The notes under the pieces were generated by a model. That model was not told the origin of the DNA and did no database searches. It was given only the letters and a program-made list of their open reading frames with translations. Below, piece by piece: positions 23,877 to 38,229 of a stretch of DNA of 64,000 nucleotides; position 1 is the first letter of the stretch, and every line of letters starts with the position of its first letter. The stretch is from assembly GCA_029204225.1 (NCBI GenBank), contig CM055098.1, forward strand, positions 14,772,533 through 14,836,532. The letters run 5' to 3'. A program made the translations under genes and the position numbers. Source of the stretch: Diphasiastrum complanatum. Lineage: Eukaryota > Streptophyta > Lycopodiopsida > Lycopodiales > Lycopodiaceae.

Positions 23877-24281
23877 GTTAGAAATAGTAAGCTCAACTAT
23901 GATTGTAGTTTATAGTTATGTACTATTTCAGTTTAGTAGGCTTTAGTTAAGAAGCCAGCCGGGGGGCTTGTCCCGGACCGATAACGGGATTACATATGTA
24001 TATAGCCTAAAATGCCACGTAGGCCAATAGTGAATTTCATGCATTTATTAGGTCTCTGCCACGTGGCGTCCTCATGCAAAGGGGACCTTTACTTGTATAT
24101 GTATCAGTCTCTTTGTAATAAAGATGCTTTTACTTTGTGAGCTCTTTGCTTGATGTGAGCTCCTCCATCACTCTGTTACTTGTGGATGTTGTTCATGGTT
24201 TCGATGGTTGGCAATCAGTCAGTGATTGCATATCTAATATGCACTCTCCACTAGATCAGAATTTTCACATATAATGTTAAC
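23877..24281 (+). repeat. left LTR of the 23875 element
   Basis: Starts near GTTAGAAATAGTAAGC and ends ATAATGTTAAC, directly before the primer site. An AATAAA lies near 24117. The LTR start word recurs at 27638, marking the remnant of the right LTR. The exact first base is uncertain by a few nucleotides. Confidence 0.7.
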
Positions 24282-24282
24282 T

Positions 24283-24294
24283 TGGTATCAGAGC
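24283..24294 (+). other. primer binding site, initiator tRNA-Met
   Basis: TGGTATCAGAGC, two bases after the LTR end. It is the standard plant retroelement primer site and fixes plus-strand orientation. Confidence 0.85.
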
Positions 24295-27200
24295 TTTAGG
24301 CTGTGGAGGAACGTGCACGATCGTAGCTCTTGGAAGAGCAGTTCCATCGACGGTAGCATCAGAACCGAGCAATGGTAAGGACGCCGTACGGGGTACAGGA
24401 GGGTCCGGGGTGATCGGTGACGCAAAGCCCTTTGATTCAGTGCGTACGAAGCTAATTCGTAGAATCAAAGTAAAAGAAAATTTCATAGCAAGCAGGCTAT
24501 GAGGCAGCTGATGGAAAAGTGCTCATAACGGAGTCAATTCTCAGCGAATTGAATGAGCAGTTTGTTGCTGGAGGGAGCTTATAGAGGTTGTTGAACAATC
24601 AGGGTGGTTACAACAATTTGATCCTTAGTGTTTGGTCAAACAACAGCTCCAAAATTGCTTGAAAGTGGCTGGTTCTGACAGGTGGGGTTTAGAGAGCGAA
24701 AAGCACGGATCTTTCTCCATAGAGAGCAGAGCAATCTATCTCTGAAGATATGGTTAAAGTGGCAACAAGGGTTTCAAGAGAGAAAAGCATTGATTCCTCA
24801 TTGTAGGAAACCAAATCTGATGCTGTAAACGGCTGTGGGAGGGCGCCTTAGCGACAAGAATGTGCTACCAGGAGTCTGTGGACAGCCGCAACCCAGGGAG
24901 AGAGAGATCTATTTGAAAAATCAGATTTGGCAAAATGGATGAGGACCTGCGCGACGGTCGCGCGCAGCCAAGAAGAGTAGCTGCATAGTGTCTTTAAGGG
25001 CATAGTTGACCGAATAACTTAGTTATAGTTATACCCACACATGAAAGAGCAACCATCGATTATGGATTTGAGAATCGTTGGATGAAAAGCAATGGTGAAG
25101 ATGTAGATGAAGATGGCCGAAGGGTATTGAAAGAAATAGAGGCCTTTTATTGCATTAAAAATTTTCATTTTGAAAGCTGTGAAGGGGCCCGACTGGTGAA
25201 TTTGGCAGCTCTTCGAGATGAAGAAATAGCTCATTTTTTGAACTCATTCTCTAAGGCCACTTTGGAAGGGCCTAACTTTGGCTAAAGGAGGGCTTTTGGG
25301 GCCAAATCAGGGCTGTTTTGGAGCATGTAAAAGCTTGCACAAAGTTGGCAGACAGAACAACGACATCGTCAAGGGAGAAATGCATTTTGATGCGTTCTTG
25401 GCACCATTCGATGGAGTGGGAGATAAGTGACCCAATGAGGTAAGTTTTTTACTGTTTGGTGACCTATGTGCCCAATTAAGCCCAATTTTGTGCTATAAAT
25501 CTGTGGGGTAGGTTAGGAAAAAGGTGTGTGCCTATAGCCAAGAAGCTCTAAGGCGGTTCTCAAGCAGTTTTGAGGAGCTAAGCATAGTGCATTGTGAGGG
25601 AGAGCGTAAAGGGCGGAATTGCATTGGAGAAAGCTAGTAAATAGGATCAAGTTGCAATGAGGCATCGTGAAACCCTTAATTGTCAAGAATTGAGAGAGGG
25701 AAACCAATAAAGAGGGAAACCAAGTTCTGCCAGTGAATATGGCAGAATGTCATGGGGCTTCTAGTTCAACTTTTCAGAAGTTAGAACCTACCAAGGTTAG
25801 AGACACTTGGAGTGGCATCTCAAGGTGAGAATCGACAATGGCATTGTCAGATTTGGTGGTTGTGGTTGTTTCACATGATTTTGCAAAGGGAGAAATATCA
25901 CAATTAGGGAGACATTCATACTAGCTTGTTATTGGCAGCAATGCAATGAGGGCGGTCACAGGGTGAAGGATGTCAATTGAAAGGTCAATTGGATGAGCCA
26001 AAGTGGAAATTTGGAAAGCGATCTAGTAACTTGACTACATTTCATGAAGTGGTGATGCAAAGAGGACATCTAACCAGGTACTCACGCAAGTGGATTACTA
26101 GAGTTTGTAGAGTTAACCTTGCACGGTGGAACTTTCGACAAGTTTGGAGGTGATAAGTTGTTATCACTTCATAGCAGAAGTGTGGTGGAGCTCATGCTTG
26201 GGGTACTTTTTGGGTAAGTAAAAAAGCATGAATGAGTGGTGTTTCGTAACTTGAGATCTGTCCAGATGATGGAAATCATGTCTTGTGCTTTAGATCTACT
26301 TCAATTATCAGTTCATTTCAGGTTTCTGTGCTATATTAGAATGCAAAGTGGGATTGCATGGTCTAGTATTGGAATGGAGAGGTCGTTTGGATGGAGCCAA
26401 GGAAGATCTCACATGTGAGCTAGACGGGATATCAGCTCACACCATTGGTGAGAGACTTGGAGGTGATATTTAAGTGTTTATTTGTTGGGTATTCTCAAGA
26501 GGAAACATGTTCTAGATTCCATTTGGACATGGATGGTGAGAATACAGATGAAAGCACATGTGGGAATCGGTGGACAGGATCGGTATTGTAAGTTACTTCT
26601 CTTGAGTCTGATTGTGTGGCTCATTGATTAGTAAGGCTTGGCTATTATAAGCAATTTGATGAAGCTAGATGTCAATGCAAAGCTACAGGTGGCATGTACT
26701 TTGTGAGAAACACGACTTTAGGTAAGCGGCAGAGTTTTCTGAGGTTGATAGCATGGCGTAGTCCAATGCTTGGGATGCAGATCAGGAATGATTCGTGTGG
26801 ACATTAGCTAGAGGTTGAATGATGGATGCCAATATTTTCTTGAGCCAAGAGATCAAACGGATAGACTGTAGCAGTGGATCTACATATGACAAAGGTGTAT
26901 GGTATAGGAGGATATCTTCTTCAGCAAGCAATGGTCATTGGTTGATATGTTTGTCATTCATGTTGGTTGCATGAATGTGATTGCTTGCATGTGACTTTGT
27001 CATGAGAGTCTTTTGTGACTAGACGTAGATCTGAGTTGGAGTTTGATTGGTTATGCATTTGCTACTAAAAGGAAAAACAAAGTACTCATTTGATGCTCAA
27101 TGACTTGTTGACATGTCTACTAGCTGATTGTCTGGTGGGGGTATAATCTTAGTGGCAGTAAGATTTCCTCAGGTTGAGCCATAGTCGCTTATTGTTATCA

Positions 27201-27655
27201 GCATTATGAGTTTGTCTTGTAAGCATCTGATAGGATGTCAGCCTAGTAAGATGGAGGATGATAATCTCATGGTGGCAGTGAGGTGTCCCTTGTGTGAGTC
27301 TTGTGTCTCACGTGGTCCACTTGTGTTTCAAGTTGGATGGTGAACAAGTCAAGTTCAGAGTGTGGCAGACTCTTGTTGAGAGCATGGTACTTGGTTGATA
27401 CTTTGTGAGTCAAGTGCTTTGACTGTGTACTTGAGTGTGAGTTGAGTACATGTAGCAGGAAAATTGCATATGATCTATACGGACATTCCAAGATATGGCT
27501 ACACATTTTTATTCTGATACTCTTATCACATTTGAGCTTAGATTTGATTTGATTTATTTATGCAAGCTTCAAATGTGATACTGTAATAAGTGTACAATTA
27601 GGTTGATACTCAAATCACACTTGAGCTTAAGAGAGGGAGTTCGAAATAGTAAGCT

Positions 27656-27808
27656 CATATAACAATTGAGAAAATGTTCTATCTTTGAGTGCTTGATTAG
27701 GTGGAAGGGTTGTACTGAGGATGATGATTTGTGGGAAAGGGTTGAAAGATAAAGAAGAACTTCCCTAGTTTCCACTTCCGAGGATAGAAGTAGTTCAAGA
27801 GGGAAAAA
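27656..27808 (+). pseudogene. Gypsy chromodomain tail
   Basis: Similarity to the family resumes at ACAATTGAGAA (compare about 38159 in the other copy). Shifted frames give a chromodomain-like CTEDDDLWERVER, with stops. It precedes a purine-rich tract (CAAGAGGGAAAAA) and the LTR at 27809. With 23293-23874 it forms one Gypsy copy whose RT, RNase H and integrase are absent. Confidence 0.65.
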
Positions 27809-28200
27809 TGTTACATCCATGTCGAGTATGTGGGATTCCGAATAATTCCTGACATTGACCGGTACTCGTGTATAATATTGTTAGTTATGCCACATCATTT
27901 CGGGCTTGGTCAATAATGTAATAATAATCTTATGAGGGCCCAGGTACTCCAATTGGACCTATGGAGCATTTGCATGGTGTTTGATGGCTTTTGTGCAAGA
28001 ATAGGAGGTCAATTGCTTTTGATAGGAATAAAGGGATCCTGGAGGGAATATTCTCTAGTTCTTGGAGAGTATATAACCTAGTGGAACTCACCCATCTCCT
28101 AATTGTATTTTCTGATTTCAATTCTATGTCTCTCTTTAGAAATTCCTTTATGATATGTTTTATTATCAAACTGAGATCATTCTTTTTGATATTCTCATGA
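27809..28200 (+). repeat. 3' LTR of the Gypsy relic (right end approximate)
   Basis: Begins TGTTACATCCATG after a polypurine tract. It resembles the LTRs at 31752, 38230 and 55636 in the first 100 bp (GTTAGTTATGCCACATCAT matches GTTAGTTATGCCACGTCAT). A TATA-like GAGTATATAACC lies at about 28066. The most diverged of the four copies; its right end could not be set. Confidence 0.65.
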
Positions 28201-30264
<2,064 letters not shown>

Positions 30265-30545
30265 CTCTCTTGATCATTCTCCATCGTAGCTCTCCATTGC
30301 TCCATTGTAGCTCTCCATCGCTCCATCACAACTCTCCATCGCGGCTCCTCAACGATCCATCAAAATTCTCCATCATGGGTCTCCATGAACGCTCTATATC
30401 AACGCTCTCCATCGACACTCGTGATCAGCTCTCCATCGTAGCTCTTTTTTAACTCTCCAGTAGCTCTTCATCAACTCTCCAATAGCTCTTCATTACATCT
30501 CCATCAACGCTCTTTATAAGGTCTTCAATAGCTCTTCATCATTTC
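30265..30545. repeat. degenerate minisatellite of CTCTCCATCG words
   Basis: AGCTCTCCATCG and close variants (AGCTCTCCATTG, ACTCTCCATCG, AGCTCTTCATCA) recur about 15 times at irregular spacing of roughly 12-30 bases. Later units shift from CTCTCCATC to CTCTTCATC, so the array was built in more than one round or has decayed from one end. Confidence 0.75.
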
Positions 30546-31751
30546 TTAAATTCAACGATTGGTTATGTAACAATTAGTTTCATATTTACTTTGACGGTTG
30601 ACCTCGTTGATACGAGAATCTCTAGCTAGACCTCTCTCTGGACTAGTCATGAATAATGTTTTGAAGAATGTGTCAAAATAAAATACTTGTTTTCATCAAT
30701 CATAATCCAAATACCAAAAACAATCAAGCTACTAAGCTATGAACTATAACTATGAAATATGCCCTTTACAAGATCTAATTATTTGTTGGAGACCACCCAT
30801 CCATAAAAGATACTCTACTTGTAACAATACGTCTTGAACACCCTCTATGATTTATTCAAATTGATGTTTGCACTCCAATATCTTAAGTCTTAATCATCAC
30901 TTGTGTGACCCTTCTATTGAGATCTAACTCAAAGGCATCAAAGCATCAATCTACATACATTCTACATAACAACCAGAGAAATAAACTTAAGGTATCACAT
31001 AGTTTGGGCAATTGAAAAGCTCAGTAAACAATCTTCTTGCTATAGACAAGGTACACTTACAAATTTATCTTAACAAGTATGTAACCAACATCATAGATGC
31101 TACAACATGCAAACAAAAACAGGTTATTCCTAGAGGCTTATCGTGCATCATGGAAACCCATTCCCAGGTTTTGAAATAGGAATGTACTGGTACAATACAT
31201 TTTTTTTTTCTTATAATTATGTAATATCAGAAAAAAAAACTAGATGGAAGTTTTTAAGTGGGTTTAGGATTTTGTGCGATTATCCATTTATAGATCAAAG
31301 AAGCAAAATCCTAGCTTGAGATGAAGATAAATGGTTTTGAGCCAACAAATCAATTAAACTTTCACAAACTTCAAAGTTTTCTTAATTTTATAAGTTTCGT
31401 AAACATTATACCACTCTTAATCTTCTATGGATAGAAACTTTCCTATTCATTTAAGTAACGAAGGCCTGATCCAATTACAAAAGTAACTAAAACTTTAGAG
31501 ACCACTACAACACATTGAGGTGTTTGACTACCGCATTAGGTCTATTACCTTATGGCATCTGATTTTCAACCATACCAGCCACTTTCAATTGGATCCCAAG
31601 CTTATGGATGGAGCCAGAATGATGTGTGGAGTCAATTATTTGTTGACTCCATTGATGTTGTGCCCTCCACCCAAGAAACTGGCTTGTAGAAGCTTCTAGT
31701 CCAAAGGCTAGCCGCAAAACGTACATTTGAAAATGTCTCCATAGCCCTTGG
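30546..31751. other. non-coding, left of the Gypsy LTR
   Basis: AT-rich, no frame recognised. It ends ATAGCCCTTGG directly before the LTR. Confidence 0.45.
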
Positions 31752-32267
31752 TGTTATGTCCATGACCAGTACATAGGATACAATATACTCCTAGTTTTGG
31801 ATACACAGTACTCCAGTGAAACAAGCTGTTAGTTATGCCACGTCATACTGGACGTGACCCGAAAGTAACTAGTTACCTTGTGAGGCCCATAACACACTAA
31901 GTGGAGTTTAGACAAGGTAATGAGAAAGTGTATGCATGTGTAGAGTTATCAATAGCAATTCTATGAATAGTTGGTCCATGCATAGGACTCTATTCTAGGT
32001 GAATCTATGTATAGGGAACATAGGGCTATGCATGGCTATGTGCCCAGGATGCATTAGGCTCTATATAAGAGGACCAAACTCGCCCTACTCCTCATCATGG
32101 TTCTTGATTCATTGCCAGGCTCTCACTCTACATTCATGCTTCTTGTTCCTTGGCTTGGGGGTGAGGCTTCTAGAGATTGATTGGATGCTTCTACTTGGTT
32201 GGATGGTTTCTCCATAGTGTGTTATCGTGTTCTGTTAGTAAGTAGGATCTAAGGAGCTTCCCTTATA
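31752..32267 (+). repeat. 5' LTR of the 31.7-kb Gypsy element
   Basis: 516 bp, from TGTTATGTCC to CCCTTATA (a family CA end mutated to TA, judged by the copy at 55636, which ends CCCTTACA). TATA-like CTATATAAGAGG lies at about 32062-32073. It matches 38230-38695 over nearly its full length. Confidence 0.9.
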
Positions 32268-32268
32268 G

Positions 32269-32280
32269 TGGTATCAGAGC
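32269..32280 (+). other. primer binding site, initiator tRNA-Met
   Basis: TGGTATCAGAGC directly after the 5' LTR; plus-strand orientation of the element. Confidence 0.9.
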
Positions 32281-33604
32281 AAGGCTTACAAGCTTGGAGA
32301 GGTGGTGCTTTTCATCGGAGCTTGGTGGTATTCAACTAGTATTCTCATCCAAGGAGAGGAGCAAGATTGCAAGTTGGTGGATCTTCCCAATTCAATTTGC
32401 ATGTTCCATATCTCTCTCAAATTTCATTGTGTTTATGGTGAATTGTGCTAGGAAATCAATTTTGGTGTCTTTTTTGGAGTTTTAGCATGTGTAGCTCAAA
32501 ACTAGTGAAGGATCTGAAATTTTCAGCAAGTTAATTCACTTTGAAATAGTTGAAATTCAGTTTGCATGTTGGGTCTTCCCATGTATTTGGATTCAAGGCT
32601 CTTTTGTGTCCAAATTTGGCTTGTTTTCCATGATTTTGGCACAAAATGGAGGGTAGAATTCAAAATCCAGCAAGATAAGATCAATTGATTGGTTGTAACT
32701 CTGTATTTTGGATTGCATGTGGATTTGGAAAACGTTCTTGCCATTAATTTCCAATTGTGCATGGTGAAAAAACCTAGAAAGGGCTAAAATTCATGATTTT
32801 TGCTTGTTTTTTCATGAAATTGGATGGTAGGAGGTTGTTACATCAATTGAAGCTGGGAAAATATGAATCATAGTCTTTTGAAGCTGGCCTAGAAATTAGA
32901 GCCAAGAATTCCAGCAATTGGGTTTGTAGGAAGTCAAAAAGTGTAAAAAATTGACCAATTTTGGTGAATTTTGGGGGATGGATTTTTCTAAATCCATAAA
33001 AGGATCATTCTGGATTTTTTCTAGCATGATTTGTATTCCTTTTTACCTTCCCAGCAAGCTATCAAAACTGTAAATTGATGGGTAGAGGCTTATGTTTCAA
33101 TTCCATCAAGTTTGTAGCAGATTTGACTTCTAGAAACCAAAAAATCATGGTTCTCAGCCCAACTGCTTCATAGGATCTGTATAAGGCTTAATGGAACTCT
33201 TTTAGACCTGTAAGACTGTTTGGATCATCAATTTTAGGCTTGGTTGAGTGTTTGTATGTTTTTGGACAGATTGGTCTAGAAAAAGTGCGCCCTCCTACAG
33301 CTTAATTGGCTGTTCTGAACTTGCATGTGTGAATCCTAGGTGGCAGGCTGACATGGCAAGTGTCTTGTTCACTAGATCTCCCTATGTACTGAGCTTTACA
33401 ACACCCAATTTGGTGTCCTGTAGCCAAAGATATGAGCATATGAAGTTTTGCAATTTTGTGAGCAAAATTGGTAAAATTTCCAATTGTTCTGATTGCATGC
33501 ATCACAATTTCCTATTTTGAAGTATTGTGCTTGCATGGAATGTCTGCATGTGGTTTCTCTGAGTGATTCTGACATGCATGAGTTGGTTAGATCTGTTTTG
33601 AGTG
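32281..33604 (+). other. leader of the Gypsy element
   Basis: About 1.3 kb of non-coding leader. No domain recognised. It ends where the inverted gag block begins, near ACTCTGACGGTTAG. Confidence 0.6.
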
Positions 33605-33605
33605 G

Positions 33606-34418
33606 TCATATGCATGTACTCTGACGGTTAGATACAAAACTGGATTTTATAGTTGACAATTTTCGTGGAACTAAATTTTTACGTAAAATTCCGTAAAGTG
33701 GACCATGCTTCTTACCCTTCTTGGTTTTCAAAGTGGTTGGAATTTGCGCAAATTGCTTCCTGGATGCCACCACTGTGGAATCACACGCTTTCGCAATCCG
33801 AAACGCAACCTCGAGACTTTGAAGCACATTTCGCCTGCATTCGTTCTGATAGTCGGCTGACAAACCTAGGACAAACTGCCATAATGCCAACTTCGCATCG
33901 AATGATGGAACCCTATTCCATAGGTCCATGAATTCCTGGATATAAGAGTCTAAACCCTTTGTACCCATCTTGCAATTCACGAACTTTAGGTAGTAGTCCA
34001 TGTCATCAGCAACTACGAAAACTTTCTTGAAAACTTCCGCAAATGCATCCCAAGTAGTTGGCTTGACTGGTAAATCTCGCCACCACGATGACGCTTTTCC
34101 GCGTAAGAACAACATGACACTTTCAATTTTCTTTTCATCAGGAACACCGTGCAGATTGAAGTAACTACTCCACTTGGCCAGCCAGTCCTCGATGACCTCA
34201 GGTTTCTTCTCCTTCTTCTCGCCCAAATAAACCTCCAGTTGAAAACCGAAATTGGGTGAAGACATCAATTTGACTTTATTCAAAAGAACCTCCATTTGCT
34301 AATCTCTCATCTGATTATGATTATTCATGTCATTTAGTGCCGTACTCAATTCATGACAAATCACCATATAAGATGGCGCACCTGGATTTGCAGCTTGATT
34401 TGAAGTTTCTTCGACCAT
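33606..34418 (-). pseudogene. gag of the Gypsy element, inverted relative to pol
   Basis: On the minus strand the reading starts at an ATG at 34418 (MVEETSNQAANPGAP). It is broken by one TAG near 34300, then runs open from 34295 to 33606 (229 codons). It has the retrotransposon gag features EDWLAKWSSYF, WWRDLP, an LDSYIQEFMDLW segment and AFRIAKACDST before a basic Lys-rich tail. It would form the capsid. The normal continuation, the CCHC zinc knuckle, is not on this strand: it lies on the plus strand at about 34723-34818. A 220-bp leader-like AT-rich stretch precedes the start (34419-34640). An inversion of the gag block inside the element explains this best; insertion of a second fragment is possible. 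Confidence 0.85.
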
Positions 34419-34722
34419 CTCGATATATCTACCTTGGAAATTATTAAATTTAGTTAATATCTGATTAACTCATAGTGAAGTACTGTTGACCAAAAAACTG
34501 ACTGAAATTGACTCCAGTATGGTCAAATCACTATTTTTAGTCAATTTCATAGACATTACAAGAAACTGGAAAAAACTAAAAATTTCGAGTTTTCGCACTT
34601 TTTTTTTTATTTAAAAATTTTACGTTCTCTAGAAACAGGCATGCAAGACATGTGACATCAAACAGATTTTTTGACGAAGCAGATCGGAACCCAAAAAGCC
34701 GAAGAGAAAGAGATTCAAGAAA

Positions 34723-35150
34723 TCTATGTCCTGGAAAAAGGCTAAAAGAGAGAACTTATGTTTTGTCTGTAAGAAGCTGGACATATGATGAAATTTTGTC
34801 CAGAAAGGAAGAAAGGATCTGCTCACATGATAGAAATCCCAGGAGGCAATGGTAAGACTTTGGAAATTAACCGGATGGATTGTGAGTGTGAATGTTCTTT
34901 TAGTACTAATTCTTTCTTGCCTAATGAACTTTTCTGTTTAATTGGCACAGTTAAAGATCAAGAAGTGAGTATTTTATTGGACAGTGGTTCAACTCATAAT
35001 TTTATTAATTCTTGTCTTGTGCAGAAACTCAGCTTGGAAACTGGAGCCAGCAATCATAGATATAAAGTTTATCTAGCTTCAGGAGCGGAGTTGGAGACTT
35101 GGAACATAAAAGTCCCGAAGCTCCCAGTTTTGGTGCAAGGACACACATAA
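34723..35150 (+). pseudogene. zinc knuckle and protease of the Gypsy element
   Basis: Plus strand. 34723-34783 gives SWKKAKRENLCFVCKK and then a one-base deletion near 34772. In the shifted frame GHMMKFCPERKK completes a CCHC knuckle. The frame from 34785 continues through CECECSFSTNSFLPNELF to the protease site LLDSGSTHNFINS (normal DSG) and stops at 35150. The same motifs occur at 23534-23870 in the other copy. Confidence 0.85.
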
Positions 35151-38100
35151 TTAGTTAATTTTCATGTTTTAGACCTAGCTCTACTGATTTAATTTTAGGT
35201 TACGAATGGTTATTTAGTAAATCGCCTTCTCTGTTAATTGATTTTGAGAAGCATGTTCTCACTTTCAAGGAGGGTGATAAGGTAGTTACATTATTTGGCA
35301 GTAATTTTGTACGTCCATTGGATAGATTTCTACAATTAATGAAATGGAAACATTGGATTATTCTGAGTATGAAGTTTTTTAAATGGAAACATTGTTGAGA
35401 ATTCACAACCATTTAGATTCGCTTCAGGAACATCCACAATTGGGTCAGTGGACCACAAGATTGAGTTAATTCCAAGAAGTCAACCTGTCTCTAGACAACC
35501 GTACAGGTTCTCTTAGAAAGAGGAGACAAAGATTTCAAATCAAATAGAAAACTATCTGAGGATGAGACATATACAACCTAGTTAGTCACCATGGGGTGCT
35601 CTTGTTCTTCTTAAAGCGAAAAAAGATGGAGGTTTCAGGATGTGTGTGGATTACAAGGGGCTTAATAAAGTGACTATAAAGAATAAATATCCACTACCTA
35701 GGATGGATGACCTTGTAGATCGCTTGGGTGGAGCACGGTATATCACCAAGATAGATCTCAGGACAGGGTACCATCAAATAAGAATTAAGTCAGAAGATGT
35801 CCAAAAGACAGGATTTTGTTCTAAATTTGGTCATTATGAATTTCTAGTGTTGCCATTTGGATTAACGGATGCTCCAGCAATGTTCCAGCAAATGATGAAC
35901 GATTTATTTCGTCCATATTTGGGGAAGTTTGAAGTAGTATTCTTAGATGATATTCTTGGTTACAGTAAATCCTTGGTGGAACACATAGAACACTTAAAAG
36001 TCGTCTTGATGAAGCTCCGTCAGGAGTTACTCTACGCTAAAGAGTCCAAGTGTGAATTCTTTAAGCAAGAAATGCTTTATCTCGGTCATAAGATCACAAT
36101 AAATGGGATCAAGATTGACGAGGATAAAATCAAGATTGCGATTGAGTCGCCAATTCTGGAAACTATGAGGTAGGTAAAGTATTTTGTAGGTTTGACACTT
36201 TTCTTCAAGAGATTTATTGAGGATTATGCTAAGTTAGCACCACTGCTTAATAATCTGACAAAAGAAATTGTTAATAAAAAGAAAAAGAGGAATCAACCTA
36301 GTCCGCTTGTTGTTTGGAACGAGGAATTGAATCAGTGTTTTGAGAAACTTAAAACAATGATTGTTTCAGCTCCCATGTTACAAATTGCAAATCCAGATTT
36401 ACCTTACGTCGTGAGAACAGACGCAAGTGATGTTGCAGTTGGAGCAGTTCTATTACAAATGGATAGGCCACTAGCGTTTGAAAGCAAAAAATTCACTGGT
36501 CCTCAATTGCGTTATACTACGCAGGAAAAAGAATTGTTTGCTGTAATCCATGCACTTAAAACCTGGAGACACTACTTATATGGTAGTAAGTTTGTAGTGT
36601 ATACGGATCACTAGCCTCTTAAGTATTTTTGTAATCAATATGATCTTTGGGGGAGAAAAGCTTGATGGGCTGAATTGATGCAAGAATTTGATCATGAAAT
36701 TTGTTACATAAGAGATAGCTCTAATCAAATTGCAGATGCTCTTAGCCGGATCGGTGAACGAGTTTTTCATTCACCTAGATTTTCTACAAATCTACATCTT
36801 TCGATGAGAGGAAAATATGAATCAGATTTCCATTTTGGTCACATTTGGAACATTGTTCAGACCGGAAGAAATGTGGACAGTGTTGAGTTAGAAACACAGG
36901 GGACTCAACTAATTAAGAAAGATAAGAAGATTGTGGAACAGTTCACCATTCGAGATGGATTGCTATTTCGGAATGAAAAAGTTTGCATACCTGGTGATGA
37001 TGAGCTCAAACGAAAGATTTTGTTTGAATGTTGACATACTTTATGCAGGACATCCCGGTATACACAGGACTCTGGACTTGGTTAAGAGGGAATTTTATTG
37101 GCCAAATCTCAAGCCATATGTCGAGTCATATGTTGTTAAATGCAAGCCCTGTCAACTAGCAAAGGCTGAACGCCATAAGGCTGGTGGTTTGTTGCATCCG
37201 TTAGATATCCCAGATAAGAAATGGGAAAACATATCTATGGATTTTGTAGTTGGACTTCCAAATACCCAACGACAAAGTGATTCTATTTGGGTTGTAGTGG
37301 ATCAGTTAACTAAGTTAGCTGCATTCATACCAGTCAAGTCAACTATAAAGGCTTCTGATTTAGCCCAGATCTTTGTTGAAAGATTATTTCGGTTGTATGG
37401 TCTGCCAAGTGACATTGTTAGTGAAAGAGATCCTAAGTTCACAGGTCACTTTGGTCAGCAGTATTCCATAAACTAGAAACTTCTTTGAGTTTGAGTTCTT
37501 CTGATCATGCTTAATCAGATGGCCAGACAGAAAGGACTAATCAAACTATGGAAGATACTTTGAGGACATATGTTTCTCACAGGCAATCTCATTGGGAAGA
37601 TTATCTCCCACTGGTTGAGTTTGCATATAATAGTAGAAAACATTCTGCTACAGGTTACAATCCTTTTATGCTTATGTACAGTTTTCAACCTAGATCTCCA
37701 GTAAATGTTGAGATGAAGTCTGTTAAGATCCAGAAGGTTGCTGATTTTTTGCATGATATGCAAGAAATGTTGCAAGTGGCTAAGGATAGTATCCGTAGTA
37801 CTCAGGATAGAGCTAAATACTATACCGATCTTAAGACATCTCCAAGAGATTTTAAAGTTGATGACTGGGTATATCTTAGGATTCCGAAAGATTCTAAGTC
37901 GTTACGTACAGGAAAGAATTATAAGTTGTCTACCCGTTATTGTGGACCTTTCAGGATTGTACGTAGAATTGGTTCTTTGGCGTATGAACTCGGTCTTCAA
38001 GGAAAATCGACTGCACACCCAATGTTTCATGTAAGTCGTTTGAAACTAAGTTTACATGATGGTGATACAGTTGGATCAGATGAGGATTTATCCCATTTGG

Positions 38101-38198
38101 AAGATTTGTCGCTTAATGTACCTTTGGAACCTGAGAAAGTGCTTAGAACAAGAGATAAACAATTGAGAATCGTTCTATCTCTGTTTCTCGAATTTTAG
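35151..38198 (+). pseudogene. pol of the Gypsy element: RT, RNase H, integrase
   Basis: A chain of plus-strand frames in normal order. The reverse transcriptase core is at 35640-36173, with [20 protein letters not shown] and catalytic VFLDDILGYS. RNase H is at 36192-36614, with RTDASDVAVGAV and a TDH ended by TAG where a TDHxSL motif is expected. 36675-37034 holds the linker (ADALSR). The integrase zinc finger and core are at about 37030-37476 (GHPGIHRT, C-x2-C, SMDFVVGLP, VSERDPKFTG), continuing at 37548-38198 with SATGYNPFMLMY and YCGPFRIVRR. Stops (36171, 36612, 37033, 37474) and frameshifts kill it. The C terminus ends in RDKQLRIVLSLFLEF without the rest of a chromodomain. Confidence 0.9.
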
Positions 38199-38206
38199 TT
38201 TCTATA

Positions 38207-38229
38207 GAAACAATTTAAGGAGGGAAGAA
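38207..38229 (+). other. polypurine tract
   Basis: ATTTAAGGAGGGAAGAA directly before the 3' LTR start TGTTATGTCC. Confidence 0.85.

Larger units (their letters stand above)
23875..27655 (+). mobile_element. LTR element, mostly non-coding, inside the Gypsy relic
   Basis: A left LTR of about 405 bp ends just before an initiator tRNA-Met primer site at 24283. The internal 3.3 kb has no long frame. At about 26464-26530 one frame reads FKCLFVGYSQEET, resembling the C-terminal FVGYS motif of copia integrases. At about 27617-27636 there is a purine-rich run (AAGAGAGGGAG), followed by GTTCGAAATAGTAAGCTCA, which nearly repeats the LTR start at about 23876. The right LTR is cut to its first 20 or so bases. 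Decayed copia or a non-autonomous derivative are both possible. Confidence 0.65.

Noticed and set aside
33606-34295. Gag ORF as an independent host gene on the minus strand
   Set aside because: Its content matches the gag scrap at 23293-23520, and it lies between the LTRs of a Gypsy element of the same family.
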